Positions 43,346-52,767 are shown, counted from the first letter of the stretch. The stretch: 64,000 bases of DNA from SIG603 sp964369415 (GCA_964369415.1 CAYJFP010000002.1:62001-126000), one strand, 5' to 3'. The notes: generated by a model from the sequence alone, not told the origin. Program-made: numbers and translations.

Positions 43346-43594
43346 AATTTGATTATTACTAAACAAACCCTTTAGAGAATATCTCCAAATTTCTCTATTT
43401 CTTTCAATTAATACAGCAATAATTTGGAATGAAAACATCAGGATAGAAAGCAAGAAAAACAGTAGAATAGACGGAATTTGTGGTTGCGTAAGGCCTGTAA
43501 AATAGTATACAACACCTAGAAAAATTAATGGAAGAAAAATCATTAGTGCTACTTTTACTAAGCTAAACTCTTTTGAAATGTCTAATTTAGAAAT
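43325..43594 (-). CDS. Small membrane protein, AUU start proposed
   Basis: An 89-residue protein with two hydrophobic segments (about 17-34 and 45-62) and a basic tail. From the first ATG (43543) it has no ribosome-binding site. Reading back in frame gives SKLDISKEFSLVKVAL after an ATT at 43592-43594, with GAGGTG five bases upstream and no stop. An AUU start is rare but known (infC). Its stop lies within the loop of the convergent terminator. It lies upstream of nothing on its strand. No family was recognised. Confidence 0.5.
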   Translation of the reverse strand: MSKLDISKEFSLVKVALMIFLPLIFLGVVYYFTGLTQPQIPSILLFFLLSILMFSFQIIAVLIERNREIWRYSLKGLFSNNQIKKTLLV

Positions 43595-43622
43595 AATATC
43601 ACCTCAAAGTTATATCAATATA

Positions 43623-45404
43623 TTATTCAGTTATAAGTTTAATTCCAAGCTCAGTAAGTTGAATTTCATCAACATCACCTGGCGCCATTGTCATAAGTTC
43701 ACTAGCATTTTGAAGTTTAGGGAATGCCACGACATCTCTTAAACTGTCGCATCCCATCATTATCATGACAATTCTATCGAGTCCAAGACCCATACCGCCG
43801 TGAGGTGGTGCACCGTATTTAAACGCTTCAAGTAAAAATCCAAATTTAGCCTTAGCCTCTTCTTGTGAAAGTCCGAGTAAATCAAACATTCTGCTTTGTA
43901 AATTAGGATCGGTAATTCTAATAGATCCACTGCAAAGCTCTACACCGTTTAGAACAAGGTCATATGCCTTTGCTTTTACAGCGCCTTTGTCTTTTTCAAG
44001 AATTTCTAAACTCTCGTCCATCGGTGAAGTAAATGGATGGTGCATAGCCACATAGGTTTGGCTTTCTTCATCAAACTCAAAGAACGGAAATTCTACTATC
44101 CATAAGAAGTTAAAACCTTCAGGTATTATGTCAAGTTTCTTTGCAGCTGTGGTTCTAAGCATGCCAAGCTGAGAAAGTACTGCTTTTTTATTTGAATCTG
44201 CTATAATCAAAATCACATCGCCTGTTTCAGCACCAGTTGTCTCTAAAATAGACTTCATTTCGTCTTCTGTCATAAATTTTGCAAATGAAGAAGTTGTCGA
44301 TTCCTCTGTAATTCTTATCCAAGCAAGACCTTTTGCACCAATTCCCTTGACATACTCGGTGAGCTTGTCAATTTCTTTTCTTGTAAATTTAGACACGCTG
44401 TTTTTTGCATTAATCGCCCCCACGGTTCCGCCATTTGAAATAGCGCCTGCAAAAACACCAAATCCACTGTCTTTTACGCAGTCAGAAATGTCGCAAATCT
44501 CCATGCCATATCTTGTATCTGGTTTATCAGAACCATATCTTCTAATAGCTTCGTCGTAAGTGAGTCTTGGGAATTTGTCCATTAAATCGACATCTAAAAC
44601 GTCTTTGAACAGCTTTTTCATATATCCTTCGCCGATTGCTAAAACGTCTTCAACATCTACGAATGACATCTCAAGGTCGACTTGTGTGAATTCTGGCTGT
44701 CTATCTGCTCTTAAATCTTCATCTCTAAAGCATCTTGCAATTTGCATATATCTGTCAAATCCGGCTACCATTGAAAGTTGCTTATAAAGTTGTGGTGACT
44801 GTGGAAGCGCATAAAAACTGCCCTTATGGATACGGCTTGGAACCAAAAAGTCTCTTGCGCCCTCAGGAGTTGACTTAATCAGCATAGGTGTTTCAATTTC
44901 GATAAAACCGTTGTCGTCAAAATAGTCTCTTGTCACCTTAGTTACTTTATGTCTCATTAAGATATTATTCTGTAAATCAGGTCTTCTTAAGTCTAAATAT
45001 CTATGCTTAAGTCTAATATCTTCGCCCGCATTTGAATTTGGTAAAATTTCAAATGGAGGTGTCTCAGAAGTTCCCAAAATTCTAAGCTCGGCAACTTCAA
45101 TTTCAATTTCACCCGTTGGAATGGCCATGTTTTTTGAGCTTCTCTCTCTAACTACGCCTACAGCTGCTAGGACAAATTCACTTCTCACATTGTTTGCTTT
45201 TTCAAATACTTCTTTATCTGTATTATCATCAAAAGCAAGCTGAACCGTGCCTGTTCTGTCTCTTAAATCAATAAAAATTAGCTGTCCTAAATCTCTTCTT
45301 CTTTGAACCCAACCGAATACAGTTACAGTTTCGCCTGTATTTTCTTTTCTGAATTCACCACAATATTTTGTCCTTTTAAGACCGTTTATATTCTCAATTA
45401 GCAT
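43623..45404 (-). CDS. aspS: Aspartyl-tRNA synthetase
   Basis: Class II synthetase charging tRNA-Asp. The 593-residue bacterial form has an OB-fold anticodon domain (1-105), class II motif 2 FRDEDLRADRQPEFTQVD near 213, a bacterial GAD insertion (about 300-405), and motif 3 GMGLGLDRIVM near 540. It lies 21 bases after hisS, a frequent clostridial pair. Whether it discriminates tRNA-Asp from tRNA-Asn cannot be decided. Confidence 0.97.
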   Translation of the reverse strand: MLIENINGLKRTKYCGEFRKENTGETVTVFGWVQRRRDLGQLIFIDLRDRTGTVQLAFDDNTDKEVFEKANNVRSEFVLAAVGVVRERSSKNMAIPTGEIEIEVAELRILGTSETPPFEILPNSNAGEDIRLKHRYLDLRRPDLQNNILMRHKVTKVTRDYFDDNGFIEIETPMLIKSTPEGARDFLVPSRIHKGSFYALPQSPQLYKQLSMVAGFDRYMQIARCFRDEDLRADRQPEFTQVDLEMSFVDVEDVLAIGEGYMKKLFKDVLDVDLMDKFPRLTYDEAIRRYGSDKPDTRYGMEICDISDCVKDSGFGVFAGAISNGGTVGAINAKNSVSKFTRKEIDKLTEYVKGIGAKGLAWIRITEESTTSSFAKFMTEDEMKSILETTGAETGDVILIIADSNKKAVLSQLGMLRTTAAKKLDIIPEGFNFLWIVEFPFFEFDEESQTYVAMHHPFTSPMDESLEILEKDKGAVKAKAYDLVLNGVELCSGSIRITDPNLQSRMFDLLGLSQEEAKAKFGFLLEAFKYGAPPHGGMGLGLDRIVMIMMGCDSLRDVVAFPKLQNASELMTMAPGDVDEIQLTELGIKLITE

Positions 45405-45425
45405 TATATTACCCCATTCTTTAAA

Positions 45426-46730
45426 TTAAAATTCCAAAATTTCACCTATACTCATGTCCTTGGTTATTACAGAAATATATTCATTAATAAATTCTTCACC
45501 AAGTGAAATCTCCGTCTTTTCTCCTGTAGTCATATTCTTAATTTCAGCCTTATCGCTTTCAATCTCATTTTCACCGATAACTATGCTGTATTTTGCACCT
45601 ATTTTAGAGGCATATTTCATCTGTGCTTTAAGTCCTCTTCCACAAATGTCGTGCTCACAGTAAACACCGCAAAGTCTAAGTTCTTCCGCCAAAAACGCAG
45701 CTTTTTTGACTGAACCATCACCCATTGATGCAATAAATAATTCAGGCGTTTCAGCCTCGGGAAGCTCAGTCTTATTGTTTTCAAGAACAAGCATAAGTCT
45801 ATTCATTCCAAGTCCAAAACCAAGACCTGGTGTCTCTTTTCCACCCATTTGCTCTACTAAGGTATCGTATCGTCCGCCACCGCAAACAGTGCCTTGAGCA
45901 CCTATATCATTTGAGATTAATTCAAAAACAGTTTTTGAGTAGTAGTCAAGACCTCTTACCAATCTAGGATTCACTGTAAACTCTGCTCCAAAAGAAGATA
46001 GATAATCTTTCACACTTGCAAAATGACTTTCACACTCTTCACATAAATAATCTGACATCAAAGGTGCACTCTCGCCTATTTCTTTACAGATAGGACTCTT
46101 ACAGTCGAGCACACGCATAGGATTTTTATCAAGCCTTGATACGCATGTCTCACAAAGCTCACTTTCTCTACTTTTAAAGTACTCTTTTAAATCATTATGA
46201 TAATTTGGTCTACAATTCGGACATCCTATAGAATTAATCTCTAAGCTCAATCCTTCTACAGCAAGTCTATCAAAAATACTCTTAGCAAGCATAATGATTT
46301 GAACATCTGCAATAGGATCTTTTGCACCGAAAATCTCTACACCAAACTGAACAAACTCTCTAAGTCTACCAGCTTGTGGCTTTTCGTATCTATAACAGTT
46401 ATCAAAATAATAAAGTTTAATCGGATAACCATCGTTATAAAGTCCATTTTGAAGCATAGCACGTACAACGCCTGCTGTTCCCTCAGGTCTTAAAGTTATA
46501 CTTCTGTCACCTTTATCATTAAAAGTATACATTTGCTTTTCGACGACATCGCTTGTCTCCCCTACACCTCTTAAAAACAATTCTGTGTGCTCAAAATGCG
46601 GTGTTCTAATTTCCTTGAAGCCATATAATTCAGCCTGTTCTCTCATAACAGCCTCGACAAATAACCACTTGTCCGTGTCTTTTGGCAGTAAATCTTGAGT
46701 GCCTTTAGGCGCCTTAGTAATTAATTCCAT
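45426..46730 (-). CDS. hisS: Histidyl-tRNA synthetase
   Basis: Class II synthetase charging tRNA-His. Of 434 residues, the opening KAPKGTQDLLP is the usual start, motif 2 LRPEGTAGVVRA near 78, the histidine-binding LVRGLDYYSKTVFE near 261, and motif 3 GLGFGLGMNRLM near 301 are all present. It has an unusual structured leader of about 120 bases (46731-46850) after a good promoter. aspS follows in the same transcript. Confidence 0.97.
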   Translation of the reverse strand: MELITKAPKGTQDLLPKDTDKWLFVEAVMREQAELYGFKEIRTPHFEHTELFLRGVGETSDVVEKQMYTFNDKGDRSITLRPEGTAGVVRAMLQNGLYNDGYPIKLYYFDNCYRYEKPQAGRLREFVQFGVEIFGAKDPIADVQIIMLAKSIFDRLAVEGLSLEINSIGCPNCRPNYHNDLKEYFKSRESELCETCVSRLDKNPMRVLDCKSPICKEIGESAPLMSDYLCEECESHFASVKDYLSSFGAEFTVNPRLVRGLDYYSKTVFELISNDIGAQGTVCGGGRYDTLVEQMGGKETPGLGFGLGMNRLMLVLENNKTELPEAETPELFIASMGDGSVKKAAFLAEELRLCGVYCEHDICGRGLKAQMKYASKIGAKYSIVIGENEIESDKAEIKNMTTGEKTEISLGEEFINEYISVITKDMSIGEILEF

Positions 46731-46758
46731 AAAATAAACTCTCCCAATAAAATATATA

Positions 46759-46847
46759 ACAGTCTAGCCCCTAAAAAGGGACGAGACTGTGTAAAAGCTT
46801 TGTGGTTACCCACTAAATTTAGTATTTGAAGCATAGCAAGCCTTTAC
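46759..46847 (-). promoter_or_regulatory. Structured leader RNA before hisS-aspS
   Basis: Minus-strand RNA. Bases 46847-46838 (GTAAAGGCTT) pair with 46800-46791 (AAGCTTTTAC). They enclose a palindrome ACTAAATTTAGT and a hairpin GTGG-GTAA-CCAC with a GNRA loop. Immediately after, 46790-46759 form a 12-step terminator-like stem (ACAGTCT/AGACTGT outer). CGTCCCTTTTT recalls the 3' end of T-boxes, but stem I and the specifier loop are absent. Confidence 0.5.
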
Positions 46848-46856
46848 GGTAAAAAT

Positions 46857-46884
46857 ATTATACCATAAATTCATACTAAGTCAA
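46857..46884 (-). promoter_or_regulatory. Promoter of hisS-aspS
   Basis: Minus-strand TTGACT (46884-46879) and TATAAT (46862-46857) with 16 bases between, directly after the mgsA stop. The transcript would begin near 46850. Confidence 0.8.
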
Positions 46885-46894
46885 TCATTTAACT

Positions 46895-47293
46895 TTAAGT
46901 TTTAACTATATTTCTCCAGTCTAAATCGCCTCTTTCAAGACCATGAATTAGAACTTCAGCAGTGGCAATATTAGTAGCTACCGGAATATGATGAATATCG
47001 CAAAGCCTTAATAAATACGTATCGTCGGGCTCATTTGGCTCAGGATTAAGCGGATCTCTAAACAAAAGCAAGAGGTCAATTTCATTATAACCAATTCTCG
47101 CTCCAATTTGTTGTCCACCACCTTGCGACCCACTTAAAAATTTATTAATTTTCAAACCAGTGGCTTCAGAAACAACTTTCCCTGTAGTACCCGTAGCACA
47201 CAAATTATGTCTACTTAAAATCCCGCAATAAGCTATACAAAACTGAACCATTAATTCTTTTTTTGCATCATGTGCAATAAGTGCTATATTCAT
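46895..47293 (-). CDS. mgsA: Methylglyoxal synthase
   Basis: Converts dihydroxyacetone phosphate to methylglyoxal and phosphate, a bypass of lower glycolysis. The 132-residue protein has IALIAHDAKK near 2-11, ATGTTGKVV (phosphate loop) near 33, LSGSQGGGQQIGA near 53, and FRDPLNPEPNEPD near 78 with the catalytic Asp. ATG 47293 is nine bases after GAGAGG; a TTG three codons earlier is less likely. It follows minD by 23 bases, an arrangement seen in other Clostridia. Confidence 0.96.
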   Translation of the reverse strand: MNIALIAHDAKKELMVQFCIAYCGILSRHNLCATGTTGKVVSEATGLKINKFLSGSQGGGQQIGARIGYNEIDLLLLFRDPLNPEPNEPDDTYLLRLCDIHHIPVATNIATAEVLIHGLERGDLDWRNIVKT

Positions 47294-47316
47294 AACAATC
47301 AACCTCTCATCAAAAT

Positions 47317-48054
47317 TTATTTAATCAACAATGGTACGCTTTCACCTTCAAATCTAGCAGCTATTCTCATAAAAGAAAGCATTGAATCTGAAGTTTTACT
47401 AACAGATTTCCCTTTTAAAAACCTAGCAGCAAGTTCATAATCCTCAGGAATCACACCTAATAGTCTTACACCTGTATCATCAACTATTCCGTCTAAATCC
47501 TTTGCCACATCAATTTTATTGAACAATACTTCATTAAACTTATTAATTATTAATCTTTTATTCTTTATGCCCATCTCGCCGATTAATTCACCGACTCTCT
47601 CGGTACTCCTAACACAGACTGGATCTGGATTTGAAATTATTAATGCTTTATCAGCTGAAATTGCAGCTGTCTTAAATCCATTTCCTATTCCAGCTGGTGA
47701 GTCAATTATAACATGGTCATAATATTTTTTAAGCATTGTAACAAGCTTAGCCATCACCTTGGGAACTGGCATACCCGTAATACTCATCGGTGCTGGCAAA
47801 ACATGTAAACCATTAGTGTTTTTTACATGATAAATTGCATTTATAGGAGCACAGTTGCCATCGGTAACATCGGAAATATCAAAAAGTAATTCTTTTTCAA
47901 TCCCAGTCATCTTATCAAGCGTCCTAAGTCCGGCATCACAATCAATAAGAAGAACATTTCTGCCCTTTATGGATAAAGCTCGTCCTAGGCCGACCGACAC
48001 AGTCGATTTTCCGACTCCACCCTTTCCAGAACATATCACTGTTACTACTCCCAT
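47317..48054 (-). CDS. minD: Septum site-determining ATPase MinD
   Basis: Deviant Walker A ATPase that places the division inhibitor. It is 245 residues, a little short. Features: SGKGGVGKSTVSVGLG near 9-24, LIDCDAGLRTLD near 36, DSPAGIG near 118. The C-terminus (FMRIAARFEGESVPLLIK) can form a short membrane-binding helix. The usual companion minC is not between pbp2 and minD (a 167-base gap), and no minE or divIVA is seen, so its partners must lie elsewhere or be absent. It starts with ATG after AAGGGG. Confidence 0.88.
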   Translation of the reverse strand: MGVVTVICSGKGGVGKSTVSVGLGRALSIKGRNVLLIDCDAGLRTLDKMTGIEKELLFDISDVTDGNCAPINAIYHVKNTNGLHVLPAPMSITGMPVPKVMAKLVTMLKKYYDHVIIDSPAGIGNGFKTAAISADKALIISNPDPVCVRSTERVGELIGEMGIKNKRLIINKFNEVLFNKIDVAKDLDGIVDDTGVRLLGVIPEDYELAARFLKGKSVSKTSDSMLSFMRIAARFEGESVPLLIK

Positions 48055-48221
48055 ATCCTACCCCTTCATTTTATCATATTTGAAACAAATAGTCAAAATA
48101 TTTGAAAAGCATTTTTCTATTTTGTAATAAATGTCATTTTTTAATTTCATTTTACACAAAACATCAGCACACATAATATAAATTCTTTCATCAAGTAACT
48201 TTTTTTGTACAAAACTTACAT

Positions 48222-50258
48222 TTATTCTGAAATTGATATTACATCTTCTGCCATAATTTCTTCTAAAGTTTTACCGAAGAAATAATAATCAAAAACATCT
48301 TTTGCGACTAATTGAGATAAAGTACCATCTGCACCGTATTCAATTACAACGCTAATTGCAATTTCCGGATTATCATATGGTGCATAAGCTACAAAAAGTG
48401 TATTATCCGAGTTAACTTCATTCTCTGCTGTACCTGTTTTAGCAGCAATAGCTATTCCGTAGTCATTAAAAACTTTAGACGCCGTACCATATTCATTAAC
48501 CATTTTCATGCTGTTTTGTATGATTTCAAAATTTTCTTGATCAATTTCTATCGTTTCTACAACTTCTGGCTCATGCACTTCTATCACTTGATTATTTTCA
48601 AAATCTGTAACTCTATCGAGTAAATGCGTTTCGTATCTTACTCCATCGTTTGCTATAGTCGCTGCAAATGTAGCAAGTTGAATTGGAGTAAATGTATTTA
48701 TCGCTTGACCGATAGCCGCATGAACTGTTATACCATCAATGTAATCTATACCATAGATTGATTCATAACTTTCAGGATTTGTCATTAAACCGCTTGATTC
48801 TGGAAGTTCGATTCCTGTAGGTTCCCCTAGCGAAAATAGATTTGCATAAACTTCCATTCTTTCAATTCCTAATTGTCTACCTGTATCTCCAAAGAAAACG
48901 TTGCAAGAATATGCCATGGCATTTGTTACATCACTATTTCCATGTATGCCAAGACAGCCTAGGGGATTGGTTGGGTAATAATCATAACTACCATTACAAA
49001 AAACCGTTGAATATGCGGTAATAACATCTTCTTGAAGGCCTGCCAATCCTACTACCGGTTTCATAACAGAACCTGGTGCAAATCCACCGTCTAACGCTCT
49101 ATTAAATAAAGGTTTTGTCTCGTCTTCTAACAGTTCGTTATAATAATTACTATTATTTTGATATAAATTCAAATCATAAGTTGGATAACTTGAAATTCCC
49201 AGAACGCCAAAGGATTCAACATCAAGAACTACAGCAGCTCCGGCTATACAGTCTTCTGTTTCTGCCGCATCAACATGAGTTTTCAGTGAATAATTAAGCA
49301 CTTCTTGCAATCCGCTATCAAGCGTTAAGTATACATTATCTCCTGCTTTCGGAATCACCTCAACATTAGTTATCGCCTCATCACTTCCTGTTTCATAAGT
49401 GATATTGAGCTTTCCATTATCACCTCTTAAATACTCTTCATAAACCGACTCTATACCACTTCTTCCAACAATATCATTATAGGTATAACCCGAAATATTA
49501 TCAGAACTATATACATTTCCTTCTTCGACTTGTTTATTGTATTGATCCTGTGATATAAGACCTAAAGTACCCAAAACATGTGGTGCTAAAGCTCCGTCAT
49601 CATACACTCTTTCAGACGAAACCTTTATTTCTATACCAGGCATTTCACCCATACTCTCACTTACTATTTCAACAAACTCTATAGGCACTGTGCTTGCAAT
49701 AACATAGGGCTCGGACATGCTAAACTGAACTCTTGTCATTCCATATCTTATCGTAATTACTTCAAAAGCTGTCTCTCTATCGTAATCATCACAACCATAT
49801 TTTTTTACAAGTTCTTGAAAACATTGGTCAGCCGTTGCATAATCTTGCATTGATAGCATTTGATCGCTTTTTAGATAATTAATCTCACTGTCCATATTTT
49901 CTGCAAACTCAAATTCTCCAGTTTCACCAATTACTATAGGAAGCCTATTTATCCACTGAATATCATGCTCTTTCATTAAGTCAATAATTTCAGTTATAGA
50001 CTCATTTCTGTTACTTTCCATATTTAGAGCATTCATTACAACATTATAACTAATTTCAGTTCCGGCTAATGGAACTCCATTTACATCTAATATTTCTCCC
50101 CTTGGAGCATCTAATACAGAATAATAACTTGAACTCATCTCAGCTTGTGTCTCGTATTTTTCAGCATCTATAATTTGCCACTGAAAAAGTCTTGCACAAA
50201 AAACGATTAGTATTATTGTTATAACTATAAAAGGTAAGGTTTTTACTACTTTAGTCAT
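48222..50258 (-). CDS. mrdA: Penicillin-binding protein 2 (transpeptidase of elongation)
   Basis: Class B PBP that cross-links peptidoglycan in the rod complex. The 678-residue protein has a membrane anchor (about 8-25), a dimerisation/pedestal domain (40-260), and a transpeptidase domain with S397-x-x-K400 (GSVMKPV), S451-x-N453 (YSCNVFF) and KTGTAEN near 613. It starts with ATG after AAAGGA and lies 12 bases after mreD, so it belongs to the mreBCD operon. A RodA-type polymerase partner is at 31701-32912. Confidence 0.95.
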   Translation of the reverse strand: MTKVVKTLPFIVITIILIVFCARLFQWQIIDAEKYETQAEMSSSYYSVLDAPRGEILDVNGVPLAGTEISYNVVMNALNMESNRNESITEIIDLMKEHDIQWINRLPIVIGETGEFEFAENMDSEINYLKSDQMLSMQDYATADQCFQELVKKYGCDDYDRETAFEVITIRYGMTRVQFSMSEPYVIASTVPIEFVEIVSESMGEMPGIEIKVSSERVYDDGALAPHVLGTLGLISQDQYNKQVEEGNVYSSDNISGYTYNDIVGRSGIESVYEEYLRGDNGKLNITYETGSDEAITNVEVIPKAGDNVYLTLDSGLQEVLNYSLKTHVDAAETEDCIAGAAVVLDVESFGVLGISSYPTYDLNLYQNNSNYYNELLEDETKPLFNRALDGGFAPGSVMKPVVGLAGLQEDVITAYSTVFCNGSYDYYPTNPLGCLGIHGNSDVTNAMAYSCNVFFGDTGRQLGIERMEVYANLFSLGEPTGIELPESSGLMTNPESYESIYGIDYIDGITVHAAIGQAINTFTPIQLATFAATIANDGVRYETHLLDRVTDFENNQVIEVHEPEVVETIEIDQENFEIIQNSMKMVNEYGTASKVFNDYGIAIAAKTGTAENEVNSDNTLFVAYAPYDNPEIAISVVIEYGADGTLSQLVAKDVFDYYFFGKTLEEIMAEDVISISE

Positions 50259-50270
50259 TAGTTAGTCCTT

Positions 50271-50795
50271 TCACTGTAGTGGCTCTTTAAACCGTAGCGC
50301 ATTAAAAATTCCTAAATTCAAAACATATAACATAGGTAAACATAAACAAGTATAAATATAAACCGGTAAATAGAAATCCACAATCATTAAAAATGAATGT
50401 GAAAAACCTTGCAACTCATATCTAAAATACCAATCACATGTGATAGAAATAATCAAAAAGAACGCACCGATAAAAATTGAAGAAACCAGTGTTATATTAA
50501 TTTTACTTTTAACAAATACACTGATAAAACAAGCTAAAACCGCCATTATTATACTGAAAAGTCCAAAATGCATTCCAAAAGACAAATCTATAAATAATCC
50601 ACCAACAAGACCCAAAATCATTGCTGGAACTTCATCTTCAATTAATGAAAATGTAATTACCGCTGCCATAACAAGCATGGGTTTTGCAGTGAATATTTCA
50701 GGAATTATTCCCGTGGCATTTTGAATAATATAAAGCAATAAAAGCTCAATAAAAAAGCAGGCATACTTTACTCTCTTGTTAAAAATTACTCCCAT
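50271..50795 (-). CDS. mreD: Rod shape-determining protein MreD
   Basis: A 174-residue membrane protein with about five segments. MreD sequences are variable; the call rests on size, hydrophobicity, ALILGLVGGLFIDLSFG-like loop (VPAMILGLVGGLFIDL near 55-70) and position between mreC and pbp2. Its ATG overlaps the mreC stop (TAATG), so it is translationally coupled. Confidence 0.88.
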   Translation of the reverse strand: MGVIFNKRVKYACFFIELLLLYIIQNATGIIPEIFTAKPMLVMAAVITFSLIEDEVPAMILGLVGGLFIDLSFGMHFGLFSIIMAVLACFISVFVKSKINITLVSSIFIGAFFLIISITCDWYFRYELQGFSHSFLMIVDFYLPVYIYTCLCLPMLYVLNLGIFNALRFKEPLQ

Positions 50796-51655
50796 TATTC
50801 TTCACCCACAGAAGTATTTTCGTTTTCTATATCATCAGAAAAATTTGTTATAACCAGTACATCGGTAACAGTTTTTATATCAACAAATGGTTCTATTATC
50901 GCATAAAAAGTAGAATCTACATTTGAAGACCCTAAGTGAGATACCTTGCCTATTACTAAATTTTCAGGAAAAGTACTACCAGAGCCTGAAGTTGTAATAA
51001 GTGTATCTTTGCCAATCTTCGTTTCCTTAGTAAGATAATTCATCCTCACTAAACCATTAAGCGCAGATTCAGCGTCACCTGTAACAACACCGCTTTCCTT
51101 AAATTCCTTTGAATACGCTCCTACATTTACACTTTCTGAAAGAATCGTTGTAACTTTTGAAGCTGTAGGATAAACATCCGTCACAATTCCAACTAGCCCT
51201 TCCTCAGTAATTACAGGATTTCCAATAGCAATCATATCCTCTTCACCTAAATTAATTGTGAAGCCGTAAAAAGGATCACTTGGATCTCTAGATATAACCG
51301 TAGCTGCTTTAAGTTCAAATTCAGGCCTTTCAGACAAAACATTAAGCGCTTGTTCATACTGATCGTTTTCCTGCTTAATTGTATAATAATCTGCAAGCTG
51401 AGTTCTTAAATCTGCATTTTCTCTTTCAAGTTCAATATAATATCTTTCTAAATCTTCTCTACTAATTGAAGACAGTTTACTTTTTTCTTCATCGGTAAAA
51501 TCTATGCTAACCTCTTGCATCGGAGTGACTGCCATGCCAAGTATTGATGCAATATGAGTATTTCCAACCGTATTTGAAAGCACTAAAATACACGACATCA
51601 TAAATGTAAGAATAAGAAGAATCTTAAACGTATTGCTTCTCAAAAAACCTCTCAC
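50795..51655 (-). CDS. mreC: Rod shape-determining protein MreC
   Basis: A 286-residue bitopic protein of the elongation complex. An N-terminal membrane segment (about 11-29) is followed by a coiled coil (about 65-105, rich in Glu, Leu and Gln) and the beta-rich MreC domain: VISRDPSDPFYGFTINLG near 120, GNPVITEEGLVGIV near 145, and LITTSGSGSTFPENLVIGKV near 225. The start is GTG after AAGGAGGAAG. It lies 11 bases after mreB. Confidence 0.94.
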   Translation of the reverse strand: MRGFLRSNTFKILLILTFMMSCILVLSNTVGNTHIASILGMAVTPMQEVSIDFTDEEKSKLSSISREDLERYYIELERENADLRTQLADYYTIKQENDQYEQALNVLSERPEFELKAATVISRDPSDPFYGFTINLGEEDMIAIGNPVITEEGLVGIVTDVYPTASKVTTILSESVNVGAYSKEFKESGVVTGDAESALNGLVRMNYLTKETKIGKDTLITTSGSGSTFPENLVIGKVSHLGSSNVDSTFYAIIEPFVDIKTVTDVLVITNFSDDIENENTSVGEE

Positions 51656-51666
51656 AAACTTCCTCC

Positions 51667-52689
51667 TTAATTATCGGTCTTGTAAATACTGCCAAGCCCT
51701 TCCGCAACCGAGTCAAAGGGATGCTGTGCTAATTTAACATCAAAACCTATTTTTTCTTTTATAAATTCACGAACGCCGCTTAAAAGCGAAGCACCACCAG
51801 TTACTATAATTCCTTTTTCCAAAATATCCGCAGAAACTTGAGGTGGCAATTTTTCACATGTATCGACTATAGTTTTAACTATATCACTAAAAGGCTCACT
51901 TATGCATCCTCTAATTTCTTCCGCTTGAATCGCCACACTTTTGGGCAAATTATCGTTAAGACCTCTGCCCTTTACTTCCATAAAATTTTGATAATCATTT
52001 TCAAGCGGAAATAATGAACCAATCTTGATCTTTATAGTTTCAGCTGTATTTTCAGATATAACAAGCTTGTACTTCTTTTTTACATACCTAATAATAGCTT
52101 CGTCTACATCTAATCCGCCTATCCTTGAATATGAAGAGGCCAAAATTTCTCCATAAGAGCAAACTGCAACATCTGTGTGCCCCGCACCCATAATCATTAT
52201 CATTTGAGATTTTGCAGTTGACGGGTAAATCCCTTCTGCAATAAGCGCTGCAATCGGAGCATCTAGAATATTTACCTCGCTTCCTCCTGAGTGTACTCCT
52301 ACATCGTGCACAGCTGACTTTTCAACCTCTGTCGCACCAGACGGAAAAGGAAACACCATTTTAGTTTTAGGTGAAAACTTATGCTTCGATGACTTTTTAA
52401 TAAACGCTTTAAGCATTGAAGAAGCAACTTCTGAATCTGCGACAACTCCTGATTTTATAGGAGATATTAATTTAATATTCTTAGAATTTCTGCCTTTCAT
52501 CTCTTTAGCTTCTTTTCCAACTGCAATAATTTCTTCTGTTCTTTCGTCAACAGCTATTATCGAAGGCTCTCTTAAAATTATGCCTCTACCCTTCATATAA
52601 ATAACTGTGTTTAATGTCCCTAAATCTATAGCTAGCTCGGGGCTGATTACAGCACCAAGCGAAAAGTCTTCTTTTTTCTTTTTCTTCAA
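51667..52689 (-). CDS. mreB: Rod shape-determining protein MreB
   Basis: Actin-like filament protein that guides wall synthesis. The 340-residue protein has LAIDLGTLNTVIY (phosphate 1) near 19-31, LDAPIAALIAEG near 141, MIMIMGAGHTDVAV near 158 (phosphate 2) and IIVTGGASLLSG near 290. A positively charged N-terminal extension (MKKKKKEDF) precedes the domain. The start is TTG 52689, ten bases after TGAGG. It has its own promoter and leads mreB-mreC-mreD-pbp2. Confidence 0.96.
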   Translation of the reverse strand: MKKKKKEDFSLGAVISPELAIDLGTLNTVIYMKGRGIILREPSIIAVDERTEEIIAVGKEAKEMKGRNSKNIKLISPIKSGVVADSEVASSMLKAFIKKSSKHKFSPKTKMVFPFPSGATEVEKSAVHDVGVHSGGSEVNILDAPIAALIAEGIYPSTAKSQMIMIMGAGHTDVAVCSYGEILASSYSRIGGLDVDEAIIRYVKKKYKLVISENTAETIKIKIGSLFPLENDYQNFMEVKGRGLNDNLPKSVAIQAEEIRGCISEPFSDIVKTIVDTCEKLPPQVSADILEKGIIVTGGASLLSGVREFIKEKIGFDVKLAQHPFDSVAEGLGSIYKTDN

Positions 52690-52731
52690 AATAGTTTCGC
52701 CTCAATTCAAAAAATAAATATATTAAACTAT

Positions 52732-52760
52732 ATTATATCAAATAATACCAAAATAGACAA
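52732..52760 (-). promoter_or_regulatory. Promoter of the mre operon
   Basis: Minus-strand TTGTCT (52760-52755) and TATAAT (52737-52732) with 17 bases between, and TGA before the -10. It lies in the 78-base gap after dut. Confidence 0.8.
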
Positions 52761-52767
52761 GCAAAAT

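Noticed and set aside
46731..46850. Classical T-box riboswitch before hisS
   Set aside because: The leader is about 120 bases and lacks stem I, the specifier loop and an intact AGGGTGG-ACC T-box core; kept only as an unclassified leader.
48068..48096. Promoter TTGACT-17-TAAAAT for minD
   Set aside because: Its start point would fall within or after the ribosome-binding site of minD, leaving an almost leaderless message, so another promoter is more likely.
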